Shown: positions 32,141 to 44,861, numbered from the stretch's first letter. The stretch: DNA of 64,000 bases from Sva-07 sp942492715 (GCA_942492715.1 CALOFW010000026.1:113918-177917); one strand, 5' to 3'. The notes: generated by a model from the sequence alone, not told the origin. Numbers and translations are program-made.

Positions 32141-34888
32141 GTGGGGAACGAGGACCGCGCCCCCTCGGGCGTGGTCGATGTCTGCGAACTCGGCGAACTC
32201 GGTGTGCGATCGGGCGGCGCCTGGTGTCCGATCCGCGGCGAACGGACACGCGCGGCGGTCGCAGCGCTCGCTCTCGCCGACGACGAGGGCGTCTCCACGG
32301 AACGGTTGATCGACGCGGTCTGGCCGCCGCCGACCCGACCCCCGACGGCGCGCCAGTCGCTGGCGAATCTGGTCGCCCGTCTGCGGGCGACTCACGGCGA
32401 CCGGTTCGTGGAGACGACCCGGGCCGGCTACCGCCTCGGCCAACACACCGCGTCGGACCGTCGTCGTTTCATCGCCGCCGTCGCGCGTGCCTCCCAGCTC
32501 GTCGATGGTGCACCGGACGAGGCCCTCGACACGATCGATCAAGCGCTCGCGTACGTGCGCGGGCGCCCCTGGCACGACGTCGACTCGTTCATCGAGGTCG
32601 AAGCCGATCGGGCGTTCCTGGAATCGGAGATCGCTCGCGCCGAGCGAATCCGCGCAAGGGCGCTGGTGGCGCTGGGCAGGAGCGCCGACGCCATTCCCCT
32701 GCTGGAGCGGATCGTCCTCGCGGATCCGGTCGACGAGTCGTGCTGGTTCGCGCTGGCGGTCGCGCAGGCCGGGCTGGGCCGCCGGGTCGACGCACTTCGA
32801 ACTTTGCGCTGGGCGCGCCGCCAGCTCGGCGAGCACGGCCTCACCCTCGGTGAGTCCGCCGCCGAACTCGAGCGGCACCTCCTCCACGGATCGACGGAAC
32901 CCATTCACGCTCCGACCCAGCTCCCGGTGACGTCGACCTCGTTGATCGGACGCGACGAGCTCCTCGCCACGATCACCGGGTCGCTGTCGACCGATGCCGT
33001 CCTCACCTTGCTCGGGCCGGCAGGTGTCGGCAAGACCCGCCTCGCCGTCGAACTGCTCCGGCGTCTGCCGAACGAGGAGTGGTGCTTCATCGACCTGTCA
33101 CCGGTTCTCGACGCCGACCGCGTCGTGCCGTCGGTCGTGGCAGCGCTCGAGGTCACCGTCGAGCCCGGTACCGCGCCGACCGATGCGCTGCTCGACCACA
33201 TCGGCACCGGCAACACCTTGCTCGTGCTCGACAACTGCGAGCAGGTCGTGCACGGGGTGGCCGATCTCGTCGACGCGATCGCCATCGCCTGCCCGTCCTG
33301 CAGAATCGTCGTGACGACGCGCGAGCGGCTCGGGATCCGAGCCGAGCGGGTCGTCAAGGTCGATCCGCTCCCGACCGGGCCGGCCGGCCCCGGCGTCGAG
33401 CTGTTCTTCGATCGCGCGCAGCGGCACGGCGCCGACCTTCCACCCGAGACCTGGCGGGAGTCGGTGGCCCGCCTGTGCCGTTCGCTCGACGGTCTCCCGC
33501 TCGCGATCGAGCTGGCAGCGGCGCGGACCACGGTCTTGTCCCCCACCGAGATCCTCCAGGCGCTGTCCGAACGGTTCCGAGTACTGCGCGACCCTGGCGG
33601 GACCGCGCTCGAGGACGCGATCCAGTGGAGCTGGGACCTGCTCGACCAGACCGAAGTGGCTGCGCTGCACCAGCTCGGCGTGTTCCACTCGGGGGCAACC
33701 GTCGACGCCGCGTCGCACGTGTGGCAGCTCGATCGCTGGGGAACCCTCGACCTCGCCGAACGACTGGCCGGCAAGTCACTCGTCGAGATCCGCCGGTCGC
33801 CCACGGCGCCCACGCGCTTCGAGATGCTCGATTCCATCCGCTACTTCGCGCTGGCCGATGCTCAGCGAACCGAGACCATCGAGCGATGTCGAGACCGGCA
33901 CCTCGAGTGGGCGGACGAGCTCACGCTGCGGGCGCAGGGACCCCACGGCTTCAGCGGCGAACCGGGTGGCATCGACACGATCGACCGCGAACGCCACGAG
34001 GTCCGAGCGGCACTCGATCATGCGACCTCCCGGCCGGACAACGCCGCCCGCGGCGCGATGATCTGCCATCGACTCTTCGGGTGGTGGAGGGCGCGGAGCG
34101 CCGCCGGCGAAGGGTTCGAACGACTGGAGGCGCTGCTGAGCACGGCCGACCTCGGGCCCGACGATCGGGCCGCAGCGACGGCGACGCTCGCGTCCCTTGC
34201 ACGGATCGCTTCCGTCCCCGATCGCGACGTCCGTTCGCTGATCGCGCTCGCCCAGCAACTGCTCCTCGAGGTCACAGCGTCGTCGGCACGAGACCACGTC
34301 GAACTGCGGCTCATCGAGGCGACATTCGACGACGACGACTCCGGGCTCGGATCCCGCCTCCGCCGGCTGGCCGACGCCGATCTCGACGACGAATGCGCCA
34401 CAGCACTGCATCTCCTGTCCGCCTGGAGCATCACGAACGAGCCCGTGAGGGCCGCTGCGGTTGCCGACGAGTTCTTCGCCGCAGTCGAGTCCAGCAGCGA
34501 GCCCGCCGACGGCCATCCCCGCGAGTTCCAGGGCCTCGCCGCACTCGTCGTCGGAGACGTCACGGGAGCCGCCACGCACCTCGCCGAAGCGCTTCAACTC
34601 CACATCGACAACGAGAAGACGTTCTGCGCGATCCACTGCGCCGAGGGGGTGGCATGGCTGGCGCTCGAGACCGGGGCCAGCGACAGCGCACGATCGCTGC
34701 TCGCCGCCACCGAGGGCCTGCGTCGGAGCCGACGACGCTCACGCGCCGGCTTCGAGGAGCAGGCCATCACCGGCACACTCCGCCACCTGGGCACACTCCC
34801 CGAGCCCGACCTCGACGCGGACGTCGACGACACGATCGCCGCGGCTTGGTCGATCATCGAGGGAGTGAGGCCCCCGACGAAACGATGA
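32141..34888 (+). CDS. SARP/AfsR-type transcriptional regulator: winged helix + BTAD + NB-ARC-like ATPase
   Basis: A 915-residue regulator. It has an OmpR-like winged helix (about 12-98; LIDAVWPPPTRPPTARQSLANLVARL), a BTAD helical repeat domain (about 105-245), then a STAND/NB-ARC ATPase with P-loop GPAGVGKTR (292-300), Walker B LLVLDNCEQVV, sensor RIVVTTRERLG and the LPLAIELAAAR motif. A long alpha-helical TPR-like C-terminus follows. Known of the family: such proteins activate secondary-metabolism or cell-wall genes after nucleotide-dependent assembly. The target here is unknown; the divergent lipoprotein hydrolase is the nearest candidate. The leaderless GTG start is supported by TAACGT at -7. 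Confidence 0.9.
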   Translation: MGNEDRAPSGVVDVCELGELGVRSGGAWCPIRGERTRAAVAALALADDEGVSTERLIDAVWPPPTRPPTARQSLANLVARLRATHGDRFVETTRAGYRLGQHTASDRRRFIAAVARASQLVDGAPDEALDTIDQALAYVRGRPWHDVDSFIEVEADRAFLESEIARAERIRARALVALGRSADAIPLLERIVLADPVDESCWFALAVAQAGLGRRVDALRTLRWARRQLGEHGLTLGESAAELERHLLHGSTEPIHAPTQLPVTSTSLIGRDELLATITGSLSTDAVLTLLGPAGVGKTRLAVELLRRLPNEEWCFIDLSPVLDADRVVPSVVAALEVTVEPGTAPTDALLDHIGTGNTLLVLDNCEQVVHGVADLVDAIAIACPSCRIVVTTRERLGIRAERVVKVDPLPTGPAGPGVELFFDRAQRHGADLPPETWRESVARLCRSLDGLPLAIELAAARTTVLSPTEILQALSERFRVLRDPGGTALEDAIQWSWDLLDQTEVAALHQLGVFHSGATVDAASHVWQLDRWGTLDLAERLAGKSLVEIRRSPTAPTRFEMLDSIRYFALADAQRTETIERCRDRHLEWADELTLRAQGPHGFSGEPGGIDTIDRERHEVRAALDHATSRPDNAARGAMICHRLFGWWRARSAAGEGFERLEALLSTADLGPDDRAAATATLASLARIASVPDRDVRSLIALAQQLLLEVTASSARDHVELRLIEATFDDDDSGLGSRLRRLADADLDDECATALHLLSAWSITNEPVRAAAVADEFFAAVESSSEPADGHPREFQGLAALVVGDVTGAATHLAEALQLHIDNEKTFCAIHCAEGVAWLALETGASDSARSLLAATEGLRRSRRRSRAGFEEQAITGTLRHLGTLPEPDLDADVDDTIAAAWSIIEGVRPPTKR

Positions 34889-34928
34889 GGTGCGCCGTCG
34901 CCGCCCGCCGCTGAAGCACCGGACCGCC

Positions 34929-38615
<3,687 letters not shown>

Positions 38616-38622
38616 GCGAGCC

Positions 38623-38628
38623 AGCGTA
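38623..38628 (-). promoter_or_regulatory. Putative leaderless -10 box (TACGCT) for kgd
   Basis: TACGCT on the minus strand, exactly 7 bases before GTG 38615. Confidence 0.5.
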
Positions 38629-38695
38629 CCGGAGCGCTACCGCCCGACCCGGCCCCACCCCTCGCGGTTGACGCCGTGCATGCACGGGCGACATG

Positions 38696-38701
38696 TAGCG
38701 T
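38696..38701 (+). promoter_or_regulatory. Putative leaderless -10 box (TAGCGT) for WD40 lipoprotein
   Basis: TAGCGT lies exactly 7 bases before GTG 38709. With the kgd box it makes a compact divergent promoter pair within 93 bases. Confidence 0.5.
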
Positions 38702-38708
38702 CGCCGAC

Positions 38709-40754
38709 GTGCGACCACCGCTCGCAACCGCCGCCGCCCTCCTGCTCGTCCTCGCCGCCTGTTCGTCGAACGACGACCCGTCGACCGTCTCCGGAGTCCC
38801 CGACGCGGAAATTCAGGCGGACCTTCCGGCAGGCGCCCTCCAGGCAGTCTCGGTGATCGGCAACGGGCGCGCCGTACAGGCTGCATCGGCGAACGGAACC
38901 AGCACGCTGATCGCAACGACCATCGGGCTGAACGTGGTCGACGACGAGGGTGCCACGACCGCCGTCGCGGCCGACATCGACCCGCCGGCGTCAGAGGTGA
39001 CCATGTCGCCCGACGGGCGCCACGCGATCATCGAAGGGTTCGCGCGGAGCGAGCTGTGGTCGATCGAGACCACCCCGTCGCTGATCGCCGCGTTCGAGGC
39101 ACCGACCCGTGGGATGTTCACCACCGACAGCTCGATGTTGGTGACGTCATCGCCGTTCCAGGTCACCGCCGCGACGGTGACCGAATCGCCGCAGACCGTG
39201 ATCACGCCGCCGGAAGGCTCGGAACTCGGCACCGCGACGATGACACCGGACGGCGCCGTGATCGCTGTCCCGGTGACCGGCGGGGCGGCCGATCTGTACA
39301 CGTACACGGCGGCATCCGGCGCCACCCCCGTCGACGTGTTCGTCGAACCCGAACGCAAGATCGTCCGCGCCGACTTCGGCGGCCGCCCCGATCGGCTCGT
39401 AGTCGAGGTGTCCTCCGGCGACCCATTCGAAGCACAGCTCGCGGCATGGGATCCGGGCACGGGCCAGATCGTGTGGGAGTCAGCCGCGGACTCGTACTCC
39501 CCCGGCTCCGCCTGGGATGTGGGCGCCGACGGGCGCGTGCTGGTCGCCGCTGGATCCACACTGCAACTCATCGGCGTCGACGGAGGTGTCGAGGCCGAAT
39601 GGGCGCTCGGCGACTCCCGGACCGCGACCGGTGTCGTGGCCACCGAGGGCGGGTATGCGGTCGCCCTCTCGGACCGCACGCTCCTGCTGGCGGGCCCGGA
39701 CGGAGATCCGAGTGGGCCGACGGTCCCGACCGGTCAGCGGATCGTCGATCTGGATCGCCTCGCCGGAGCCGGCGGCGCCATCGTCGTCGATGCTGCGGGC
39801 GACGTGCGGACGTGGAGCGCCGACGGAACCCTGCTCAACGAGATCACCTCGTTCCGGGCAGGAGCGGTGAATGCGGTGGCGATCTCGGCCGACGACTCGC
39901 ACGTCGCCGCCGCATCGACCGAGGGGACGGTGACCGTCGTCGACGTCGCCGGATCCGATCCACCGCTGCTACTCGACCACCCCGAGGGCAACGTCGACTC
40001 GGTCGCCTTCTCCCCCGACGGAGCACGGGTGGTCACCGGTGTGGGCGAACGGCTGTCGGACATCTCGTTCGACGACACGGTCAGCCTGTGGAATCTGGAC
40101 GACGGCGTCCGGACCGCCCAATTCGGAGGGGAGGGCGAGGACGTGAACGGGTGCGCCAACTTCCGCAACACCGTCGTCTACTCGCCCGACGGCGAGCTGT
40201 TCGCCGCGACGTCGCACGACTTCACCGTCGGCATCCATCGAGCCGACTCGGGCGAGCTCGTGACGACGCTTCCGCCACATGTCAGCTCGGTACTCGACGT
40301 CGCGTTCTCACCCACGGGCGACCGGCTCGTCACCACCTCCGACGACGGGGCGGTGCGGGTGTGGAGCGCCGACGGGTTCACGCTGCTGAACGAGTACATC
40401 GGCCCGCCCGGTGGCTACTGGTCGGTCGCCTTCATGCCCGACGGGAACTCGCTCGTCGTGAGCGACCTGACCGGGGTGCTGCGATTGATCGCGGTGAACG
40501 ACGGCGCCGAACTCGTCGCCTTCGACGGAGCGACGAGCCGGACCGGACGTCCCGCCGTGTCCCCCGACGGGACGCTGGTGGCCGCCGCGTCCGACGGGAA
40601 CTCCGTCGGCGTGTGGTCGACGTCGACCGGCGGGCTGCTGACGCAGGCCTCCGGCCACGCCGCACCGGTGACGTCCGCGGCGTTCACGTCGGACGGCGGC
40701 ACGCTCGTCACCGGTTCGAGCGATGCGACGGTTCGGCTCTGGCGAGTCGGCTGA
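38709..40754 (+). CDS. WD40-repeat lipoprotein (beta-propeller)
   Basis: A 681-residue exported lipoprotein. The signal is PPLATAAALLLVLAACSS with lipobox LAAC, followed by beta-propeller repeats. The C-terminal repeats have clear WD40 endings (VRVWSAD, VGVWSTS, VRLWRVG) and Ser-Pro-Asp-Gly turns (FSPDGARVV, VSPDGTLVA). The N-terminal half is a weaker propeller. It is probably a two-propeller extracytoplasmic binding protein; the ligand is unknown. GTG 38709 is chosen for the TAGCGT box and the complete signal peptide. The phosphopantetheinyl transferase starts one base after its stop, so the two form an operon. Confidence 0.88.
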   Translation: MRPPLATAAALLLVLAACSSNDDPSTVSGVPDAEIQADLPAGALQAVSVIGNGRAVQAASANGTSTLIATTIGLNVVDDEGATTAVAADIDPPASEVTMSPDGRHAIIEGFARSELWSIETTPSLIAAFEAPTRGMFTTDSSMLVTSSPFQVTAATVTESPQTVITPPEGSELGTATMTPDGAVIAVPVTGGAADLYTYTAASGATPVDVFVEPERKIVRADFGGRPDRLVVEVSSGDPFEAQLAAWDPGTGQIVWESAADSYSPGSAWDVGADGRVLVAAGSTLQLIGVDGGVEAEWALGDSRTATGVVATEGGYAVALSDRTLLLAGPDGDPSGPTVPTGQRIVDLDRLAGAGGAIVVDAAGDVRTWSADGTLLNEITSFRAGAVNAVAISADDSHVAAASTEGTVTVVDVAGSDPPLLLDHPEGNVDSVAFSPDGARVVTGVGERLSDISFDDTVSLWNLDDGVRTAQFGGEGEDVNGCANFRNTVVYSPDGELFAATSHDFTVGIHRADSGELVTTLPPHVSSVLDVAFSPTGDRLVTTSDDGAVRVWSADGFTLLNEYIGPPGGYWSVAFMPDGNSLVVSDLTGVLRLIAVNDGAELVAFDGATSRTGRPAVSPDGTLVAAASDGNSVGVWSTSTGGLLTQASGHAAPVTSAAFTSDGGTLVTGSSDATVRLWRVG

Positions 40755-40755
40755 C

Positions 40756-41433
40756 GTGAGCGATCCGGGCGAGGGGGACACGCCGAGGGGCCGCGCTCCT
40801 GACACCAAGGCGTCGGCTCCGCCGAGCATCGTCCCCATCCGCGAAGCGCTCCGAGCCATCGTCCCGTCCTCGGTGCGCACCGGGGTTCGGGCGATCGACG
40901 CGGCGGACGAGGCGACGTTGTGGCCGGGTGAGCAGGCGGCCGTTGCGGCGGCCGTGCGCAGTCGCCGCATCGAGTTCGCCACCGGACGGGCGCTCCTGCG
41001 CGAGCTGCTCGGCATCGACACGGAGATCCCGGTCCGACCGGACCGGCGACCCGAATTCCCCGACGGCATCGTCGGCACGCTCGCGCACGACCAGGACATC
41101 GCCATCGCCGCAACGGCAGCCGCCACGTCGTGCCGTGCCCTGGGCATCGACATCGAGCCGACGACGGAGTTGGAGCGGGACCTCGTGCCCGTCATCTGTC
41201 GACCCGAGGAACGGCACCTCGATGCCCATCTGGTCTTCGTGCTCAAGGAGGCCGCCTACAAGGCGTGGAGCTCGCTCGGCGGCCGGATGTTGGAGCACCG
41301 TGACGTGTCCGTGCGATTCGATCACCGAAGCGGCGACTTCGCTGCGACGATCCTCTCGGACGGCGTCGAGTTCACCGGCAGGTACGTCATGGTGGAGAAC
41401 CGACACCTCGCGCTCGTGACCGTCGAGCAGTAG
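40756..41433 (+). CDS. 4'-phosphopantetheinyl transferase (EntD/Sfp-like)
   Basis: A 225-residue enzyme predicted to move phosphopantetheine from CoA to carrier proteins. Motifs include the N-terminal block RRIEFATGRALLRELLG, the middle PDGIVGTLAHD, the Mg-binding ALGIDIEP, and FVLKEAAYKAWSSLGG, which is the WxxKEAxxKA element with Leu-Lys before it. The layout is closest to the EntD family. GTG 40756 lies one base past the WD40 gene's stop (TGAC-GTG), so translation is coupled. No polyketide, peptide or fatty-acid synthase gene lies in the window, so its carrier protein must be elsewhere. Confidence 0.9.
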   Translation: MSDPGEGDTPRGRAPDTKASAPPSIVPIREALRAIVPSSVRTGVRAIDAADEATLWPGEQAAVAAAVRSRRIEFATGRALLRELLGIDTEIPVRPDRRPEFPDGIVGTLAHDQDIAIAATAAATSCRALGIDIEPTTELERDLVPVICRPEERHLDAHLVFVLKEAAYKAWSSLGGRMLEHRDVSVRFDHRSGDFAATILSDGVEFTGRYVMVENRHLALVTVEQ

Positions 41434-41457
41434 AAGCGCTCAAGCAGCAGGACGCGC

Positions 41458-41910
41458 TCAGAAACCCGGCTGGAACACCATCAGGTAGAGCATCACCAAC
41501 AGCAACACGGTGATGACGATCCCCGCCGTGTCGACCTTCTTCGCCGCCGTCTCGTCGCCGCCGGCGAGCGCTCGCTCGCTCGGCAACAGCATCGCGTGGA
41601 GCACGCCGTTCATCCCGAGCCACACGACGATCGCCAGCCAGAACCAGGTCTGGCCGAACTCGATCACGCCGTCGGACATACCCTGCATCGCGAAGCCGAA
41701 CAGCCCCGTGATGATCAGCGCGGGCGCATAGATGCGGCGGCCGTTGCCGGCGATCATCCCGACCACCTTGCCGCGATTGGTGGCGTCGAGCGCCTTGGTC
41801 TGGTTGGCCAGCAGCGGGTGCACGAAGGCCGGCGCGAACGCGGCGAACGCCGTGAGGATGTGCAGGAACAGCATGACGTTGTAACCGGTTCCCCGGTAGG
41901 CGGCGATCAT
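41458..41910 (-). CDS. Four-helix integral membrane protein (DUF2269-like)
   Basis: A 150-residue membrane protein with four hydrophobic helices (YNVMLFLHILTAFAAFAPAF, APALIITGLFGFAM, FWLAIVVWLGMNGVL and VITVLLLVMLYLMVF). The N-terminal 'LHIL' helix and length are like DUF2269 family proteins, whose function is unknown. ATG 41910 is chosen because TAGTGT lies exactly 7 bases upstream; ATG 41949 has no signal. It is divergent from the FtsH-like protease. Confidence 0.75.
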   Translation of the reverse strand: MIAAYRGTGYNVMLFLHILTAFAAFAPAFVHPLLANQTKALDATNRGKVVGMIAGNGRRIYAPALIITGLFGFAMQGMSDGVIEFGQTWFWLAIVVWLGMNGVLHAMLLPSERALAGGDETAAKKVDTAGIVITVLLLVMLYLMVFQPGF

Positions 41911-41917
41911 GCGGTCG

Positions 41918-41923
41918 ACACTA
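41918..41923 (-). promoter_or_regulatory. Putative leaderless -10 box (TAGTGT)
   Basis: TAGTGT on the minus strand, 7 bases before ATG 41910 of the DUF2269-like gene. Confidence 0.5.
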
Positions 41924-41935
41924 CGCGGACCGGAG

Positions 41936-41989
41936 CTTGACGGTGCCATCACGGGATCTTGACCAAGCCTTGACCTGCAGACCTTGACC
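41936..41989 (+). promoter_or_regulatory. Four CTTGAC direct repeats upstream of the FtsH-like gene
   Basis: CTTGACG at 41936 and CTTGACC at 41958, 41969 and 41983 lie in direct orientation, with intervals of 22, 11 and 14 bases. Two intervals match whole helical turns, which suggests a regulator lined up on one DNA face. The last copy could also act as a -35 hexamer (TTGACC), with TACGTT at 42009-42014 as a -10 (19-base spacer). The heat-shock HspR site half (CTTGAG) is similar but not identical. Confidence 0.45.
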
Positions 41990-42068
41990 ACTGTCGGTGT
42001 TGCACAGCTACGTTCGGTGGGCACACCACGACGTCGCATCTCGACGTCCCACCAGACAGGGGATCCGC

Positions 42069-43853
42069 ATGGAAATGGCACGTCTGAGCACGGGCGAGAT
42101 GTTGAGCGGCAAGGACATCGACGCCAACGCGAACCGCGAACGCACCCGCCAGAAGCGACTCCGGAAGTGGCTCGTGATCCTCGGGCTGGTGCTCACGTAC
42201 CTGTTGTGGCGACTCGTGAACGACAACCCGATCCGGCTCGGCATCCCCGGCTGGCTGATGGGCAACCCCGAGATCATCATCGCTCTGGGCCTGATCCTCA
42301 TCCTCGGAACCGTCATCTTCATCCCGTTCCTCACTGCCGGGAGGTCGCCGCACACGCTGCTGCGGGCGTCCGATTCCAACATCCGTCTCGACGACGTCGT
42401 GGGCGCCGACCAGACCAAGCGCGAGGCCATCGATTCGATGAACCTGTTCCTCGCGTCGGAGACGTTCCAACGGGAGATGGGTGGCAACGCCCGCCGTGGC
42501 GTGTTGTTCGAAGGCCCGCCCGGCACCGGCAAGACCTACCTCGCGAAGGCGATGGCGGCCGAGGCCGGTGTGCCGTTCCTGTTCGTGTCGGCCAGTGAGT
42601 TCCAGTCGATGTACTACGGGCAGACCAACAAGAAGATCCGGTCGTTCTTCAAGGCGCTCCGCAAGGCTGCCCGCGACGAGGGCGGGGCGATCGGCTACAT
42701 CGAGGAGTTCGACGCGATCGGTGGTGCCCGCAGTGGCATGAACACCGGCTCACAGCGTGAGGGCATCGTCGGCGTCGTCAACGAGTTGCTCGTCCAGATG
42801 CAGAGCTTCGACCTGCCGACCGGACGCCAGAAGTTCAAGGCGAACTTCATCGACTGGTTCAACGGCTTCCTGCCGGCCGACAAGCGCCGTCCACGGCCGA
42901 AGCGCACCGAGGCGAACATCCTGATCGTTGCCGCCACCAACCGTGCCGCCGACCTCGACCCCGCCCTCCTTCGCCCGGGTCGCTTCGACCGCGTCATCGG
43001 GTTCAACCTGCCCCCGCGCGCCGATCGTCTCGCAATCGCTCAGTACTACCTCGACCGGAAGAATCACGAGGAGGCCGTCACGGCGTCGCTGATCGCCGAC
43101 CTGTCCGCTGGCTACACCCCGGTCAAGATCGAGAAGCTCCTCGACGAGGCGCTGATCATCGCCCTGCGCTACAGCCGTACGGCGATGAACCTCACCGACG
43201 TGCTCCAAGCCCAACTGGTGACCGAGGTCGGCGTCGCTCACGAGATGGGGTATCACCCCGACGAGCGTCGCCGGATCGCGATCCACGAAGCGGGTCACGC
43301 GCTGACGGCGATCCTGACTCGCCGCGACGTGAAGATGGCATCGATCCTCCGTCGCTCAGCGGCGCTCGGCCTCGTCGCCCACGGCGATGTCGAGGAGCGG
43401 TTCCTCAAGACCCCGAGCGACGCTCGCGACCTGATCTGTGTTGCATTGGCCGGCCGCGCGGCCGAGCTCCAGGAGTACGGCGAGGCGTCGAGTGGCATCT
43501 CCTCCGACCTTGCCGTCGCCACCAACCTCGCCTCCCAGCTGGTCGGACAGCTCGGCAACGGTCCGGGCCTCCTGAGCCTCGAAGCAGCGGGCATTCCGAC
43601 AGCGGGGAACCTCGTCGCCAAGGTCCTCTCCGACGAACCGAGCCGGGAGGCAGCCGAGGCACTGATGGTCGAAGGCGCCGAGCGCGCCGCGCTGATGACG
43701 TCGAAGTACCGGGAGGCGCTGCTGCGCATTGCCGATGGGCTCTGCGAGAGCGACGAGTTGGAGGGCGAGCAGATCAAGTCGATCGTCGCCGAGTACACCG
43801 ACGTCACCGAACGCCGCGGCCCGGTCCGCATCGCCCCGGTCACCACTCTCTGA
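42069..43853 (+). CDS. FtsH-like membrane-anchored AAA+ zinc protease
   Basis: A 594-residue divergent FtsH relative. Two transmembrane helices (about 33-50 and 68-92) are joined by a very short external loop, unlike the roughly 70-residue loop of true FtsH. The AAA domain has Walker A EGPPGTGKT (148-156), Walker B GYIEEFDAIG with Glu where FtsH has Asp, an insertion of about 40 residues near 250-285, and the second region of homology AATNRAADLDPALLRPGRFDR. The peptidase domain keeps the zinc site HEAGH (406-410). It should degrade membrane or misfolded proteins. ATG 42069 follows AGGGGAT. Four CTTGAC repeats lie upstream. Confidence 0.9.
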   Translation: MEMARLSTGEMLSGKDIDANANRERTRQKRLRKWLVILGLVLTYLLWRLVNDNPIRLGIPGWLMGNPEIIIALGLILILGTVIFIPFLTAGRSPHTLLRASDSNIRLDDVVGADQTKREAIDSMNLFLASETFQREMGGNARRGVLFEGPPGTGKTYLAKAMAAEAGVPFLFVSASEFQSMYYGQTNKKIRSFFKALRKAARDEGGAIGYIEEFDAIGGARSGMNTGSQREGIVGVVNELLVQMQSFDLPTGRQKFKANFIDWFNGFLPADKRRPRPKRTEANILIVAATNRAADLDPALLRPGRFDRVIGFNLPPRADRLAIAQYYLDRKNHEEAVTASLIADLSAGYTPVKIEKLLDEALIIALRYSRTAMNLTDVLQAQLVTEVGVAHEMGYHPDERRRIAIHEAGHALTAILTRRDVKMASILRRSAALGLVAHGDVEERFLKTPSDARDLICVALAGRAAELQEYGEASSGISSDLAVATNLASQLVGQLGNGPGLLSLEAAGIPTAGNLVAKVLSDEPSREAAEALMVEGAERAALMTSKYREALLRIADGLCESDELEGEQIKSIVAEYTDVTERRGPVRIAPVTTL

Positions 43854-43857
43854 GCAT

Positions 43858-43890
43858 TGGGACATCTGGGGTCAGACCCCAGATGTCCCA
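43858..43890. terminator. Perfect 16-bp-arm palindrome between convergent genes
   Basis: Arms TGGGACATCTGGGGTC and GACCCCAGATGTCCCA around a single A. It lies between the stops of the FtsH-like and aldo/keto reductase genes and could end both transcripts, although no T-run follows. A GGGGTCAGACCCC core of this kind recurs in many bacterial genomes (recalled, not searched), so it may be a dispersed repeat. Confidence 0.65.
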
Positions 43891-43901
43891 CCGGCGGCGG
43901 A

Positions 43902-44786
43902 TCAGATCCGTTCCAGCACGTCGCCGTCGAACAGTGGGGTGATGCCCTCGGCGACGACGTCCGCTCGCATCTCCTCGTCGGTCGGCGCCGCCAGCGAGCC
44001 GTTGGCGGCGTCGACGATCATCGGGAGCAGCCGGGCGTCGCTCGTGCTGTTGAGGAACAGTTGCGGGTTCGCGAGCACGAATCGCACGGCACGGTCGATG
44101 GCGGCGGGATCGGTGAGCGGGTCGTACCAGCTGAAGTGCGGTGCGGTCTGGTCGGCCCAACGGCCCCGTGCAATCGACTTGATGGTCTGTACGGCGACCT
44201 GACGTTCGGCGCACAGTGCCAACAGGTCCTCGACGTCGCGCCGGTAGCCGGGGTTGTCGAGGAGGACGAAGTTGACCGGCAGCAGCACCGACGCGAAGTC
44301 GAAGCGCTCGAGGCTGCGCAGGTGCATCCCGGCGATCCGCACGCCATGGCCGGTCACGCCGATGGCGCCGACGAGCCCTTCGTCGCGGGCGATGGCAAGT
44401 GCATCGATCGCTCCTCCGGGCGCGAACGCTGCGTCCCATTCGTCCGGTTCGACGAGGTTGTGGATCTGGATCAGGTCGACGTGGTCGACCGACATCCGTT
44501 CCAGCGAGCGCTCGAGCTCGGCGCGGGCTGCAGCTCCGCTGCGCTCACCCGTCTTGGTCGCGAGGAACACCTCTCCCCGATGATCGGCGAGCCACGGCTG
44601 CAGGCGATCCTCCGACGCTCCGTACGACGCCGCGGTGTCGATGTGGTTGATGCCCCAGTCGGCGATCTGCGCAAGCGTCGCGTCGGCCCGTTCCTGGCTC
44701 ATGCCACCGAGCGCCGCCGCGCCGAAGATGACACGGGTCGAGTCGTGTCCTGTCGATCCGAAGGGTGCGGTCGGCAGTGACGACAT
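43902..44786 (-). CDS. Aldo/keto reductase
   Basis: A 294-residue NADPH-dependent oxidoreductase with a TIM-barrel fold. The catalytic tetrad is visible: Asp and Tyr in HIDTAASYGASED, Lys in FLATKTGER, and His in LIQIHNLVEP. The start FGSTGHDSTRVIFGAAALGG is typical of the family. The substrate is unknown. ATG 44786 is chosen because TAGCGT lies 7 bases upstream. It ends beside the palindrome at 43858. Confidence 0.92.
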   Translation of the reverse strand: MSSLPTAPFGSTGHDSTRVIFGAAALGGMSQERADATLAQIADWGINHIDTAASYGASEDRLQPWLADHRGEVFLATKTGERSGAAARAELERSLERMSVDHVDLIQIHNLVEPDEWDAAFAPGGAIDALAIARDEGLVGAIGVTGHGVRIAGMHLRSLERFDFASVLLPVNFVLLDNPGYRRDVEDLLALCAERQVAVQTIKSIARGRWADQTAPHFSWYDPLTDPAAIDRAVRFVLANPQLFLNSTSDARLLPMIVDAANGSLAAPTDEEMRADVVAEGITPLFDGDVLERI

Positions 44787-44793
44787 GTCGGCG

Positions 44794-44799
44794 ACGCTA
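44794..44799 (-). promoter_or_regulatory. Putative leaderless -10 box (TAGCGT)
   Basis: TAGCGT on the minus strand, 7 bases before ATG 44786 of the aldo/keto reductase gene. Confidence 0.5.
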
Positions 44800-44861
44800 G
44801 CCGAGGTGTGGAGACCCTGCCCCGACCGAACCACCGAACGGCCGCCGCGTCTGCCAACGCA

